Of a stretch of 45,448 bases of DNA, positions 1 through 10,400 are shown one piece after another. The notes under the pieces are model-generated. The model was not told the origin of the DNA and made no database searches. It worked only from the letters and a program-made list of their open reading frames with translations. Both the position numbers and the translations under genes were made by a program. Position 1 is the first letter of the stretch. Each line of letters opens with the position of its first letter. Origin of the DNA: OLB6 sp964493635 (GTDB lineage Bacteria; Bacteroidota; Ignavibacteria; Kapaibacteriales; Kapaibacteriaceae); contig CAZBOW010000016.1 in the NCBI GenBank assembly GCA_964493635.1, positions 1 to 45,448 on the forward strand, written 5' to 3'.

Positions 1-543
1 AGCTTCTGGGCCGTGGACTGCCGCCCTACTCCCGATGGTCAGCACGACGATGTGTTTGCAGGGGGCTTCCGGCTTGGACTGATTCCAACGGAACTGAAGG
101 GCGATAGCCTGGTGGTCCGCTCCACCGATGGCGGCACCACGTGGACGCAATTTCCGGCCATCGACTGGCAGCCAAACGAGATCGGGCAAACGCTGGCCAA
201 CATCTGGATGATGCGCTGGGATCCCGTGGGCCAAAAGATGTACATGGCCACACAACTTGGGCTGTACGTGCTGGATGAATCCACTACGGTGCCTACCACT
301 CAGCATCCGCCAACGCTTACCGTACAGCAAACAGCCCAACATGTAACGATTACCGACAGCTCTCCGGTACCGAACATCCGCTGGGCGGTGTACAGCATGG
401 ACGGACGGCAGTGGTATGAAGGTACGGCCACCACCGGCGCAACGGCATCCATTGCCACCAGCCCCCTACCAACCGGACGCTACCTCATTACGTGGGATAA
501 CGGCTTCAGCCTCCGCACGGTAGCGGTATCCGTCCTCCGCTAG
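1..543 (+). CDS. Asp-box (BNR) repeat protein, C-terminal part, T9SS cargo
   Basis: The reading frame is open from the first base, so this is the 3' end of a longer gene; the GTG at 13 is only the first start-like codon. A typical Asp-box (STDGGTTW, about residue 40) is followed by strands resembling a BNR/sortilin-like propeller blade (YMATQLGLYVLDE). The last 70 residues form a small beta domain ending in PLPTGRYLITW and TVAVSVLR, which resembles the type A C-terminal sorting domain of type IX secretion. The protein is therefore probably exported and surface-attached or released. The catalytic or binding function is unknown because the N-terminus lies outside the window. It converges on the FAH-family gene, with 14 bp between stops. 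Confidence 0.7.
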   Translation, partial: SFWAVDCRPTPDGQHDDVFAGGFRLGLIPTELKGDSLVVRSTDGGTTWTQFPAIDWQPNEIGQTLANIWMMRWDPVGQKMYMATQLGLYVLDESTTVPTTQHPPTLTVQQTAQHVTITDSSPVPNIRWAVYSMDGRQWYEGTATTGATASIATSPLPTGRYLITWDNGFSLRTVAVSVLR

Positions 544-557
544 AAGGGCTAGATGGG

Positions 558-1541
558 CTAGATCTGCTCGGCTACAACCGTATTCGTCAGCGAACCAAGT
601 CGGTCAATCGAACACGTAACCGTATCGCCAAGCTGGAGCCACCAGGCCGGATCGTACACCTTACTACCGTTGAGTTCCAAGAAGCAGCCAGTTCCCACCG
701 TACCGGAGCCGATCACGTCGCCGGGGTAGAGCGTAACGCCATAGCTGGCGCGCTCGATGATCTGGGCGAAGGTCCAGGACATGTCCTTCATATTGCCGCG
801 GGAGACCTCGGTACCATTTACAAGGCAGGTCATTTCTAGGTCGTAGAGATCACCGTGGGGTGTTGGGATCCTGCGATCCTCAAGTTCGTCCTTGGTTACC
901 AACCATGGTCCGATCGCTGTGGCAAAATCCTTGCCTTTGGCAGGTCCAAGGTTCAGTTTCATTTCGTGCATCTGCAGTGCTCGGGCACTCCAGTCGTTCA
1001 TCACGGTGTATCCGGCGATATAGGAATCGGCCTCGGACGCCTTGATGTTGCGTCCCTCCTTGCCGATCACGATCGCACCCTCGAGTTCAAAATCCAGCTT
1101 GTCCAAATGCATCGGCAACACCGGAATGGGACCGGGCCCATACACGGCATTGTGATTGGTGAAGTAGAAGATTGGAATCTCGTCGAATTCCGGGATCATC
1201 TCCACACCGCGGTTGCGCCGCGCTGCCTCCACGTGCTGACGAAACGCATACCCGTCGCGCATCGACGTTGGTCGTGGCACGGGCGCGGCCAGTACTGCCT
1301 CCGCGGATGGTACAGAAGCATGGCTGGTGTCTGCCGCCAGAGCCTGCCGCAACTGCTGCATCATCGGTTCGCCACCGCGCAGGAAGTCCAGCATGGTCGA
1401 CGGTAGGCCATGACCTAGCCGCTGAACATCAACAATGCGGTCGTCGCTGAAAACGCCAAGGCGAAGAGCCAGATGATCGGGGTTGACATCGGGGTTGACA
1501 TCGGGGTTGACATCGGGATGGCGATAGGTTACAAGCTTCAT
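558..1541 (-). CDS. fumarylacetoacetate hydrolase (FAH) family protein
   Basis: A 327-residue protein of the FAH superfamily: metal-dependent hydrolases, decarboxylases or isomerases of beta-keto acids in aromatic and amino acid catabolism. The core is clear: KLDFELEGAIVIG carries the acidic metal ligands, GYTVMNDWSAR and GPAKGKDFATAIGPWLVT follow, and GDVIGSGTVGTGCFLELNG closes the fold. The start MKLVTYRH was chosen because its ATG overlaps the TGA of the upstream glycosyltransferase (TCAT, 1538-1541), a coupling used repeatedly here. Near the N-terminus a 12-bp unit is repeated three times and inserts DVNP repeats between two strands. The exact substrate cannot be told. It is the last gene of a four-gene operon. 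Confidence 0.85.
   Translation of the reverse strand: MKLVTYRHPDVNPDVNPDVNPDHLALRLGVFSDDRIVDVQRLGHGLPSTMLDFLRGGEPMMQQLRQALAADTSHASVPSAEAVLAAPVPRPTSMRDGYAFRQHVEAARRNRGVEMIPEFDEIPIFYFTNHNAVYGPGPIPVLPMHLDKLDFELEGAIVIGKEGRNIKASEADSYIAGYTVMNDWSARALQMHEMKLNLGPAKGKDFATAIGPWLVTKDELEDRRIPTPHGDLYDLEMTCLVNGTEVSRGNMKDMSWTFAQIIERASYGVTLYPGDVIGSGTVGTGCFLELNGSKVYDPAWWLQLGDTVTCSIDRLGSLTNTVVAEQI
1479..1514. repeat. 12-bp tandem repeat, three copies, in frame in the FAH-family gene
   Basis: The unit ggggttgacatc is present three times in a row (1479-1490, 1491-1502, 1503-1514) and is followed by a partial copy. On the coding (minus) strand it gives repeated Asp-Val-Asn-Pro just after residue 8 of the protein. 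Being a multiple of three, copy-number change would not break the frame. Confidence 0.9.
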
Positions 1542-2962
1542 GATCGGGCATTCGTGTGTGAACGGGATGTACAAATATGCAGGATGTGGGCCAAGCCAAT
1601 CACACCGAATGCCGCGGCCAACCCCAACTGGAACACGGCCGACGGATACCACCCAGCGTACACAGACATCACCGTGCACACGAACAGATACGTGGCCAGA
1701 ACCACCTCCAGCGTGGCATCAGCACGGTGCATGCTGCTTCCGGCACCAGAGGGCTCTCCGTTTTTCGGAGTGCGTTCAAAGGGTGATGGTGTATGAGCAA
1801 TGGCTTCGATCACCGCCCGTGTGTTTCGCACCGCCATACCCATGGTTCCCAACATCGTCACCGGCAATGCCACCCCAATTGGGCCCCATGTGCCCTGAAC
1901 CCTAAAGTGCAAGAGCGCCGTGATCACCGGTACGATGGTTGGAAGCCATAACCAGCTCGGCAGGTTGCCAATCGCCAGCAGTGGCAGCTGCAGTAGCGCA
2001 ACGATGAGCACCGCCGGATACACGAGCCCACTGGTAAGGTGCATCGTGGCCTCAAGGCGGCGTCCCAGCGGGAGCGCCTTCTGCCGGACGACCACCTTCG
2101 GCAGCAGCTTCAGGGCGGTCTGTGCTGTTCCTTTGGTCCATCGTACCTGTTGGGCAACAAGAGCGGGAAGCGTACCTGGCAGATCGGCCGAAACCGTGAC
2201 GTCATTGATGTAGACGGATCGCCATCCCCGGAGCTGGGCTCGATAGGCTAGGTCGACATCCTCGGTGAGAGTGTCGCCCTGCCAGCCACCAGCATCCATG
2301 ATGGCCGTTCGTCGCCAGACACCGGCCGATCCGTTGAAGGGAATCATGAGGTCCCTCTGCGATCGATACCCTTGCTCAGCGTGAAAATGCGCATCGAGCA
2401 ACAGGGCTTGCGCCTGTGTTAGGATCGAGTCGGCGGCATTGCGATGGGCCCACCGCGCCTGCACGAAGGCTACGTGTGGATCGGTGAATGCACCCAGCAC
2501 TTGGAACAGGAAATCGGCATCGGGAGTGAAGTCGGCATCAAAGATGGCCAGCAGCTCGCCACGAGCAGTGTCCATGCCGTGGCGCAGGGCACCGGCTTTG
2601 TAGTCGGTGCGATGAGAACGAATCACGTGATGCAATGGGAATCTGCCCGACTGAACGCGCTCGATGATGCGAGCCGTAGCATTGGGGTCGGTAGAGTCGT
2701 CCAAGACCTGTACCTCGAGGCGATCGGTGGGATAGTCCAGTGCCATCACGCTGTCCAACAGGCGTGCAAGAACAGCGCCCTCGTTGTAGACCGGCAACTG
2801 CACGGTCACCATCGGAAGGGTTGCAGGGGGCTTGAGGTGCAGGGATGGCGTTGGTTTCGACACCAGTAGTGTGCGACCGGCATAGACGCCGTGGACGACC
2901 AACACAAGCAGGGCAGCACCATAGACTGCCAACACAACATCGGCGAGCACCGCGCCTACCAA
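1538..2962 (-). CDS. membrane glycosyltransferase family 2 (BcsA-like)
   Basis: A processive-type GT2 enzyme of about 470 residues that would transfer sugar from a nucleotide donor at the inner membrane. There is an N-terminal hydrophobic segment, then the GT-A domain with VQLPVYNE, VLDDSTD, FDADFTPD, TEDVDLAYRA and the QxxRW motif as QQVRWTKG. Three or four hydrophobic segments lie near the C-terminus (about 310-370 and 440-470). This is the D,D,D,QxxRW layout of cellulose synthase-like and glucosyltransferase families. The start is uncertain: TTG at 2962 overlaps lptE by 7 bp, while GTG at 2950, GTG at 2935 or TTG at 2932 would still leave the first membrane segment. The stop overlaps the FAH gene by ATGA. 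The product (glycolipid or polysaccharide) is unknown; the LptE neighbour suggests envelope glycans. Confidence 0.85.
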   Translation of the reverse strand: MVGAVLADVVLAVYGAALLVLVVHGVYAGRTLLVSKPTPSLHLKPPATLPMVTVQLPVYNEGAVLARLLDSVMALDYPTDRLEVQVLDDSTDPNATARIIERVQSGRFPLHHVIRSHRTDYKAGALRHGMDTARGELLAIFDADFTPDADFLFQVLGAFTDPHVAFVQARWAHRNAADSILTQAQALLLDAHFHAEQGYRSQRDLMIPFNGSAGVWRRTAIMDAGGWQGDTLTEDVDLAYRAQLRGWRSVYINDVTVSADLPGTLPALVAQQVRWTKGTAQTALKLLPKVVVRQKALPLGRRLEATMHLTSGLVYPAVLIVALLQLPLLAIGNLPSWLWLPTIVPVITALLHFRVQGTWGPIGVALPVTMLGTMGMAVRNTRAVIEAIAHTPSPFERTPKNGEPSGAGSSMHRADATLEVVLATYLFVCTVMSVYAGWYPSAVFQLGLAAAFGVIGLAHILHICTSRSHTNARS

Positions 2963-3465
2963 TCCGAGACAACGGCAAGGAGGATGTCGTCCACCACGCG
3001 GTCGATGGCCGCCCGAGCGGCTCGCTGACGATCTTCTGTGGCATTCGCCACGTCGTAGACGTCAAAGTTCTCGAACGTCCGCTTCCACACCTGCCGGCTC
3101 TTGACGGCATCAACGTACTCCACCTGAAAGGCTACGACAATGCGCCGCTGGTTCTCCAGATCGGACTGCTGGACGTTGATCATCTGATCCTGAATCTTTA
3201 CCAACACGGGTGTAAGACGCGCATCGCCGTCGTTGTCCACCAGCTGCAGGGAGTTGTCGCTACGGAATCGCTGTAGAAGCGTCTCGGTGGCATACTCACG
3301 CAGCGATGCATCGCCGAACCCACTGTTATCGACAATCGTGGCAATCGAGATCGTCTTCAAGTGATCGGGGACCGATCCACCTCGAAAGGAGTAACAGCCC
3401 GACAGAAGTCCAACGATGAGCACCGCAGCGATTCGCACCGCAGCGAGTCGTACCACCATCTTCAT
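2956..3465 (-). CDS. lptE: LptE-family outer-membrane lipoprotein
   Basis: A 169-residue lipoprotein. The signal peptide ends in LLSGC (lipobox, Cys about residue 24), followed by YSFRGGSVPDHLKTISIATI. This is the usual beginning of Bacteroidota LptE, the plug and partner of LptD in the outer-membrane LPS translocon. The rest (VVAFQVEYVDAVKSRQVWKR and the helical C-terminus with AIDRVVDDILLAVVSDW) also fits that family. Its ATG overlaps the TGA of the upstream MBL gene (3462-3465), so translation is probably coupled. No lptD is visible in the window. Sequence divergence from proteobacterial LptE is normal for the phylum. Confidence 0.8.
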   Translation of the reverse strand: MKMVVRLAAVRIAAVLIVGLLSGCYSFRGGSVPDHLKTISIATIVDNSGFGDASLREYATETLLQRFRSDNSLQLVDNDGDARLTPVLVKIQDQMINVQQSDLENQRRIVVAFQVEYVDAVKSRQVWKRTFENFDVYDVANATEDRQRAARAAIDRVVDDILLAVVSDW

Positions 3466-4112
3466 TGTTCCACTCCAGCCTGCACAAACGGATTGGTCTG
3501 CATCTCATCGCCGATCACCGTGAACAGACCATGACCGGGGTTGGCAACATAGTCCGGCGGAAGCGTGTAGAGTTGCGTCCGAATCGAGTGGGCAAGCTGG
3601 TCGAAATCACCGCCCGGAAGGTCGGTACGGCCAATCGAGCCGTTGAACAGCGTATCGCCAACGTACACCTGGCACACTTCATGGTCCACAAAGCACACAC
3701 TCCCCTCGGAATGCCCCGGTGTGTGACGTACTTCAAGCGCTATACCCGCTACGCGGATGACATCACCGTGCTGCAGGAGTTTGTCGGGTGTAACAGGCGC
3801 GATGGTAAACGGCAAGGGCCAGATGGTGTGCTCCATTGGATCCGTTAACCGATACACGTCCAGTGGATGGACCCACACCGTGGCATCAGTAGCATGCACC
3901 AGGGCAGCGCAGTCGGCCGTGTGATCCCAATGGGTGTGCGTCAGCAGGATGTCGCTGATGCGCACATCGTAGGTACGGGCAGCCTCCAACATCAGGTCGA
4001 CCGACTGATAGGGGCAGTCGATCACCACTGCCATGCCGCTGGTGGTGTTGGCAATCAGGTAGCCGTTGGTTGCAACGGGCCCGGTTTCAAAGACTTCGGT
4101 GTACGTCATCAT
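3462..4112 (-). CDS. MBL-fold metallo-hydrolase (glyoxalase II-like)
   Basis: A 216-residue metallo-beta-lactamase-fold hydrolase. The zinc motif is THTHWDH (H59, H61, D63, H64), with HTPGHSEGSVCF (H134), VYVGDTLFNGSIGRTDLPGG (D153) and a C-terminal NPGHG histidine. This matches the cytoplasmic hydroxyacylglutathione hydrolase-like group, which hydrolyses thioesters, although members vary in substrate. The start is set by a strong Shine-Dalgarno AGGAGGT eight bases before tandem ATG codons at 4112 and 4109. It is the first gene of the operon MBL-lptE-GT2-FAH and diverges from nuoA across 68 bp. I saw no TAnnTTTG element for this direction. Confidence 0.85.
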   Translation of the reverse strand: MMTYTEVFETGPVATNGYLIANTTSGMAVVIDCPYQSVDLMLEAARTYDVRISDILLTHTHWDHTADCAALVHATDATVWVHPLDVYRLTDPMEHTIWPLPFTIAPVTPDKLLQHGDVIRVAGIALEVRHTPGHSEGSVCFVDHEVCQVYVGDTLFNGSIGRTDLPGGDFDQLAHSIRTQLYTLPPDYVANPGHGLFTVIGDEMQTNPFVQAGVEQ

Positions 4113-4144
4113 GCAAAAGTACCTCCTGCGTGCCGACTGTTTTC

Positions 4145-4152
4145 TATTTTCG
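4145..4152 (+). promoter_or_regulatory. putative -7 element of nuoA (TATTTTCG)
   Basis: TATTTTCG differs at one position from the Bacteroidota -7 consensus TAnnTTTG and lies 28 bp before the nuoA ATG in the divergent MBL/nuoA region. No clear -33 TTTG was seen. The assignment is by motif only. Confidence 0.4.
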
Positions 4153-4180
4153 TAGCACGTAAACACTGGGTAGAAACGTC

Positions 4181-4555
4181 ATGAATTCGATGAGTTCGGA
4201 ATTAGGTACGTACGTCCCGCTGATGGTGATGATTCTTGTTGGCATCATCTTCGGCGCCAGCAACATTCTCCTGACGGAGTGGTTGGGACCTCGTCGCACC
4301 AGCAAGGCCAAGAAGTCGACGTATGAGTCGGGCATGGAACCGGTCAAGACCGCACGGGAACGATTCACGGTGAAGTTCTATTTAGTAGCCATGATGTTCA
4401 TCCTGTTCGACATCGAAGTCATCTTCATGTATCCATGGGCCGTGCAGTTTCGCGAGCTCGGCATGTATGGATTCGTGGCCATGATGTTGTTCATGATCTT
4501 GTTGTTCAGCGGTTACCTCTATGTCGTGAAGAAAGGTGCACTGAAATGGGACTAA
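4181..4555 (+). CDS. nuoA: NADH-quinone oxidoreductase subunit A
   Basis: A 124-residue membrane subunit of respiratory complex I. Three hydrophobic helices (about 10-30, 64-85 and 90-115) flank the conserved cytoplasmic loop with KSTYESGMEPV. The second helix carries FILFDIEVIFMYPWA, whose acidic residues are a family hallmark. The length is normal. The nuoA stop overlaps nuoB by 10 bp (4546-4555), so translation is likely coupled. The usual nuoC and later subunits do not follow, so the rest of complex I must be encoded elsewhere. Confidence 0.95.
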   Translation: MNSMSSELGTYVPLMVMILVGIIFGASNILLTEWLGPRRTSKAKKSTYESGMEPVKTARERFTVKFYLVAMMFILFDIEVIFMYPWAVQFRELGMYGFVAMMLFMILLFSGYLYVVKKGALKWD

Positions 4556-5070
4556 ACGAGCAATTGGAGCGCGATGGATTCGTGCTGACCACCGTAGAAT
4601 CGCTCATTACGTGGGCACAGCGGAACTCTCTGTGGCCGATGCCCATGGGCATCAGCTGTTGTGCCATCGAGATGATGGCCTTTGGTGGACCACGCTCCGA
4701 CGCAGCACGCTTTGGCAGCGAGCGTTTTTCGTTCTCCCCGCGCCAAGCCGACCTCATGATTGTTGCCGGCACGGTAACGTATAAGATGTCGTGGGTGGTC
4801 AAGAAGATTTGGGATCAGATGCCCGATCCAAAGTGGTGTATCGCCATGGGCGTCTGTACGTCCACCGGAGGCATGTTCCGGTCGTATCCGGTGGTTCAAG
4901 GCATTGATCAGTTCTTGCCGGTGGATGCCTACGTTTCCGGCTGTCCTCCACGTCCGGAGGCGTTGATGAAGGCGTTGATGCAGATCCAGGAGCAAGTCAA
5001 GGAGTACAAGCCGACGCTCCTCAACGCTGGTAAAGAGACCGCCCCGCAACACCGCGCGCAGGCCCTGTGA
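4546..5070 (+). CDS. nuoB: NADH-quinone oxidoreductase subunit B
   Basis: A 174-residue Fe-S subunit that holds cluster N2, the last electron carrier of complex I before quinone. The ligands are visible: the tandem cysteines in ISCCAIEMM (C38, C39), CIAMGVCTSTGG (C104) and VSGCPPRPEAL (C133). The start MGLNEQLERDG was chosen because it gives normal length and overlaps nuoA; the frame is open further upstream but reads out-of-frame nuoA. The stop overlaps the GTG start of anmK (GTGA, 5067-5070). The C-terminal tail of about 20 residues (KETAPQHRAQAL) is variable in the family. Confidence 0.95.
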   Translation: MGLNEQLERDGFVLTTVESLITWAQRNSLWPMPMGISCCAIEMMAFGGPRSDAARFGSERFSFSPRQADLMIVAGTVTYKMSWVVKKIWDQMPDPKWCIAMGVCTSTGGMFRSYPVVQGIDQFLPVDAYVSGCPPRPEALMKALMQIQEQVKEYKPTLLNAGKETAPQHRAQAL

Positions 5071-6182
5071 TCGTCGCCGGCGTGATGACGGGGACGTCGA
5101 TGGATGGTATCGACGTGGCCCTCTGCCAAATTGATGCACCTACCGAGGGCGATCGTCAAACGATCGCCCTCCTTGCATCTACCACAGCCCCCTACCCACC
5201 AGAGCTTCGGTGGCTGATTGATCGTGCTTTGCAGGGACAGGCCTCCATGGAGGAGCTGAGCGACCTTCCCTTTCTGTTGGCCCATGCCTATGCCGATGTT
5301 CTGCTGGACATGCCGGGATGGGATCAGGTGGCAGCCGTTGGTGTTCACGGACAAACCCTCTGGCACCATCCCCCCATATCTACCTGGCAGGCTGTGTCTG
5401 GCCCGGCCCTCGCAGAGTACGTAAGCAAGCCGGTTGTCTATGATTTTCGCTCGGCCGACGTAGCCGTCGGTGGGCAGGGTGCCCCCCTCGTGCCACGGTT
5501 TGATTACGAGATGTTGAGCTCATCGACCGAGGACCGCGTTGCGCTGAATATTGGCGGGATGGCCAACATAACCCTCCTGCCGGCAGGGTCATCGGTCAGC
5601 GAGCTTCGGGCCTTCGACACTGGGCCGGGAAACGTGCTTATCAATGCCCTTTGCGAGAAGACATTTGGAAAACGCTACGATGCCGGGGGCTCGATTGCAC
5701 GGTCGGGGTCGATTATCGATCAAGCATTGTCGGAGCTACGATCGCACCCATTTTTTGCCGACGAGCCACCCAAAAGCACGGGGCGTGAGCTGTTTGGCCC
5801 GGCCATGGCCGAGGCGCTCTACCGACGCTATGCCCATCCCTCCGTACCAAGCGAGGATCTGGTTACCACCCTTACCGAGCTTACGGCGTGGTCCATTGGC
5901 GATCATATCCGCCGGTACCTGCCCAGCTGTGAGCGTGTCCTGGTTGCCGGTGGAGGCGTCCATAATGACTGGCTCATGGAACGTCTGGCCGTTCACTGTG
6001 GTTCTGCCGTGGTGGAGTCCACCGCTGCCCATGGGATTGATCCTGATGCGAAGGAAGCCATGTGTTTTGCCTGGCTTGCCTGGCGCACGCTGCATCGCTT
6101 GCCGAGCAACGTGCCCTCGGTCACGGGAGCTCGGCGCGAGGTGGTCTTAGGAAGTCTGGCCGGCCCACCTGTAGTTTTGTAG
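5067..6182 (+). CDS. anmK: anhydro-N-acetylmuramic acid kinase
   Basis: A 371-residue cytoplasmic kinase for peptidoglycan recycling: it opens and phosphorylates 1,6-anhydro-MurNAc to MurNAc-6-phosphate. The N-terminal phosphate-binding signature MTGTSMDGIDVALC, GVHGQTLWHHPP, DFRSADVAVGGQGAPLVP, LNIGGMANITLLP and FDTGPGNVLINAL are all family marks. The C-terminus has LVAGGGVHNDWLMERL and GIDPDAKEAMCFAWLA. Length is normal. The start is GTG at 5067, overlapping the nuoB stop by four bases. Placement behind nuoAB is unusual and has no obvious functional link. Confidence 0.95.
   Translation: MIVAGVMTGTSMDGIDVALCQIDAPTEGDRQTIALLASTTAPYPPELRWLIDRALQGQASMEELSDLPFLLAHAYADVLLDMPGWDQVAAVGVHGQTLWHHPPISTWQAVSGPALAEYVSKPVVYDFRSADVAVGGQGAPLVPRFDYEMLSSSTEDRVALNIGGMANITLLPAGSSVSELRAFDTGPGNVLINALCEKTFGKRYDAGGSIARSGSIIDQALSELRSHPFFADEPPKSTGRELFGPAMAEALYRRYAHPSVPSEDLVTTLTELTAWSIGDHIRRYLPSCERVLVAGGGVHNDWLMERLAVHCGSAVVESTAAHGIDPDAKEAMCFAWLAWRTLHRLPSNVPSVTGARREVVLGSLAGPPVVL
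6172..6179 (+). promoter_or_regulatory. -7 promoter element (TAGTTTTG) of acyl-CoA dehydrogenase gene
   Basis: TAGTTTTG is an exact TAnnTTTG match at the very end of anmK, 47 bp before the ATG at 6227. It would give the acyl-CoA dehydrogenase gene its own transcript. A -33 TTTG is not evident. Confidence 0.5.
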
Positions 6183-6226
6183 ATGTGTCCGTTTTCTCAA
6201 CTCACACTATCAGCACGGAATCAACC

Positions 6227-7387
<1,161 letters not shown>

Positions 7388-7395
7388 TGTTCATT

Positions 7396-7416
7396 CGGTT
7401 GCGCCTACGGCAACCG
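7396..7416. terminator. short inverted repeat between convergent genes
   Basis: CGGTTGC (7396-7402) and GCAACCG (7410-7416) form a 7-bp stem with a 7-base loop, just past the acyl-CoA dehydrogenase stop and spanning the tamB-like stop. There is no clear U-run on either side, so it is at best a weak bidirectional terminator. Confidence 0.3.
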
Positions 7417-10400
7417 AGCTCCCAGCTTAATCTCCCACAGACGGGACTGTCGGGTGATGTTGCCCGAGTTGTTGACCGTGTGGGAGAAGTCCGCGCGCAG
7501 GTATCGCAGTGCCTCTTCGTCGCCCAGTACGCTCAGCGGAATGGTAATCGTGAAGGTACTGTTGCCCGACAGATCGGCGATTTGTCCGGACACTCGGTAA
7601 CTAACGTCGCCGAACAGTTGGCCACTAAGCGTTAGACGCGACTGGGTAAAATCGGCACCAATGTCCAGTTGGGCATTCTGTACAAACACGCCCAACTCAC
7701 TCACGACGTCGGACAGAGCCGATGTTGCTACGGCACTCAGCGATGAGCTCACCTGCCCTACCAAGTCGCCCTGTCCCTCGCTGAAGAGTTCGTCCTGGGT
7801 ACGTCCAACCAGGATCAGCATCAGGGCATCACCGGCAACCTTGGCGCTGTCGCCAACAACCTCGCGACCGTTGCGCCAAACCCGGTAGGCAATCTTGGGC
7901 TTGTTCTTCGTGCCCGTAATGCCCAGCTCCACCTTGTAGTCCTCGGTGCGCTCGTTCACAATCCTGCGATCCTCGTACGTGGCGGTCAGTTTCAGTGTAG
8001 GATTCGTAAGGCCCCCTGCCGAGAAATTCAACTCGCCACTGGTCTTGAAGGGTTTGTAAAACTTGTACGTCGAAGCTCCCTCCTTCACCCGGACGGAACC
8101 CCGCAGATTCGTGGAGTTATCGCCGAAGCTGCCAACGAACGTCAGAGGAACATTTCGGTCCACCTGCTCAAGATCGGCCACCAGAATCTCTAGCGGACCG
8201 AAGTTCATCGTCAGCAGGGTACGTCCCTCGAGAAACACGTTGAGGTCGAACTGGAGTGCGTCAACGAAGTCGGCCGACTGTTCCTCCAAAATCGCGCGCA
8301 CAGCCTGCGAGGCAGCATCCGACAATGTTTCCTGCGACGGGGTCAGTGGCAAGGTATCCGTCGCACTGCTGCCGATCTGCGTGTCGGCAGCAACATCCAG
8401 AATGCTGCGCTGCGAAGCTTGGAAGGGGGCTTCCCGAGAGTAGGTAAACAAGGTGCGTCGCGCCTTCGTCGACGAACGGTCCTGCGGGAAGATGACGTCG
8501 GCATAGCGTACGATCATGTCCCCTGTAAGGCGTGGTGACGCAAGCTTGCCAAACAAGCGGATGGGCTTCTCGCCAGTACGCACCACAAAGTCACCAAACA
8601 ATTGCGGACTCCGCGCTTGTGAGGCCTTGCTCATGACCTTCACACCCGTGCGCGTAGTAGCCTGCACCACAAAATCGATGCTGTCGGCACTCAAACCATC
8701 AAAGACCACCACGCCACGAGCCACCGCCGAGCCCCCCCGCAAATCGCGGTCGAGGTTAACGACGAGCACGGAATCGATGTGCAGCGTGTTGTTGTCCAGG
8801 TGGATTCGCCCCTGGGCCTGGTAGACCATATTCGTTGCCGAGGCCAGGAACATCCCGTTGGAGAACCAACCATCGCCCTTGAGCTGAATCTTCTGTGGGG
8901 TTCCAGACACCGTAATGGTGGCATCTGCCGCACCCCGAACACTCTCTACTGCCGGCAGGAATGGTTCCACGGCAGCCAGCGACAGACTCCGCGCCTGCAG
9001 GCCAAGAGAAATGGGTGCCGAGACGTTCCAACGTGTTGGAACATCGGTGAAGCTCAGATCCAGTGGTAGCGCTCCAACGGTGATATCAAGGGCATGTTCA
9101 GATCGCTTCGACAGTGGGTCGATCACGGTAGCCTTGCCGGTGATGGTGCCAAATCGGTGCTGCAGCATCGCACGCAGGGTTCCGATCGGGGCTCGATTGT
9201 AGGTGATCCCCTCGGCTGTAAGATCCACGGTGATCTCCGGTTGCTCCCACGTACCGTCCACGAGAACGGTGGCGCTGGAGAGCTGTCCGTCAAGTAACCG
9301 CACAGGATCGTCCGACGACAGGCTGATCAACAGTGGGATGTCGTTCAACGGAAACGACTGCACGGCCACACGAACACTATCTAGGGCGGTGGACGACGCA
9401 GTGCCAGACACCGTTACGACTTCCCGCATGGCGCGGGCAAACGTCATCGAATCCACCACTCCCGTACCCTGCGTCATGGTAATGGTCGATGGCTGCTGTA
9501 GGGTCCATGTTAAGCCGCGTGTGGCATCGAGCGAGTAGGACGCCGAATCGATCGACACAAGCGTCCCCGATTCCACCGTACGTAGGTTTCCATGCACCGA
9601 TGCGGCCATCGAGTTGATGCCGGAGGCTGCATGAAGTGTGGCTACTCCCTCCGACTCGGAAAGACGGACCGCGGGCGATTTCAACGTCAGGTCGTTGATC
9701 CTCAGGACCGAATCACAGGAACCCTCGACCTGCAGCAGCGCGACGCGCGCATTCTGCTGAAGATCGACGATCTCCAGTCGGGCGCGGGCCGACGTCGGAT
9801 CGGCGTAGACATCGGTAGTGGGTGTTTCGATTTGCAGACCATCGACGTAAAACTCCGGTACGTCAATCAACACCTCGCTTGGGCTGGAGCGAACGCGCAT
9901 GGAGATGCGTGCCGTACCCGACACACTCTCTTCACTCAGGAACAGGTTGATTGGACTGGTCTCGTAGAGATCGACGTCGATGCTGGCGTCCATGGTCTCC
10001 ACGGCAATCACTAACGAGTCCTTGCCACCGGCATTGGTTTGGAAGTCCGCAAGGCGTTGATCGATAACTTCCTGCACTGCACCAATGGCCCCCGATAATG
10101 CCCGCACGAGTGAGGATGGAACAAAGGCCCCGTCGATCGACACCGAACCGAAGTCCGAGCGCACTCGCACTGACCGACCTGCCACCGTGCTGGTGGAGAG
10201 CAGATCAATGTTGAACGGAAGCAGTGCACGGTCCCTCAATACCAGCATTGTAACACGACCATCCAGACTGCCAAAGATGTCGTCGAGTGCTGCGCCACGA
10301 CCGTTGACGGTGAATCTCGACGACAGCACGTTAGGCAGCGACGGGATATCCAACAGCTCGGCGACGTTCAGGTCCTGGGTTCGAATGGTTGCCATGTATC

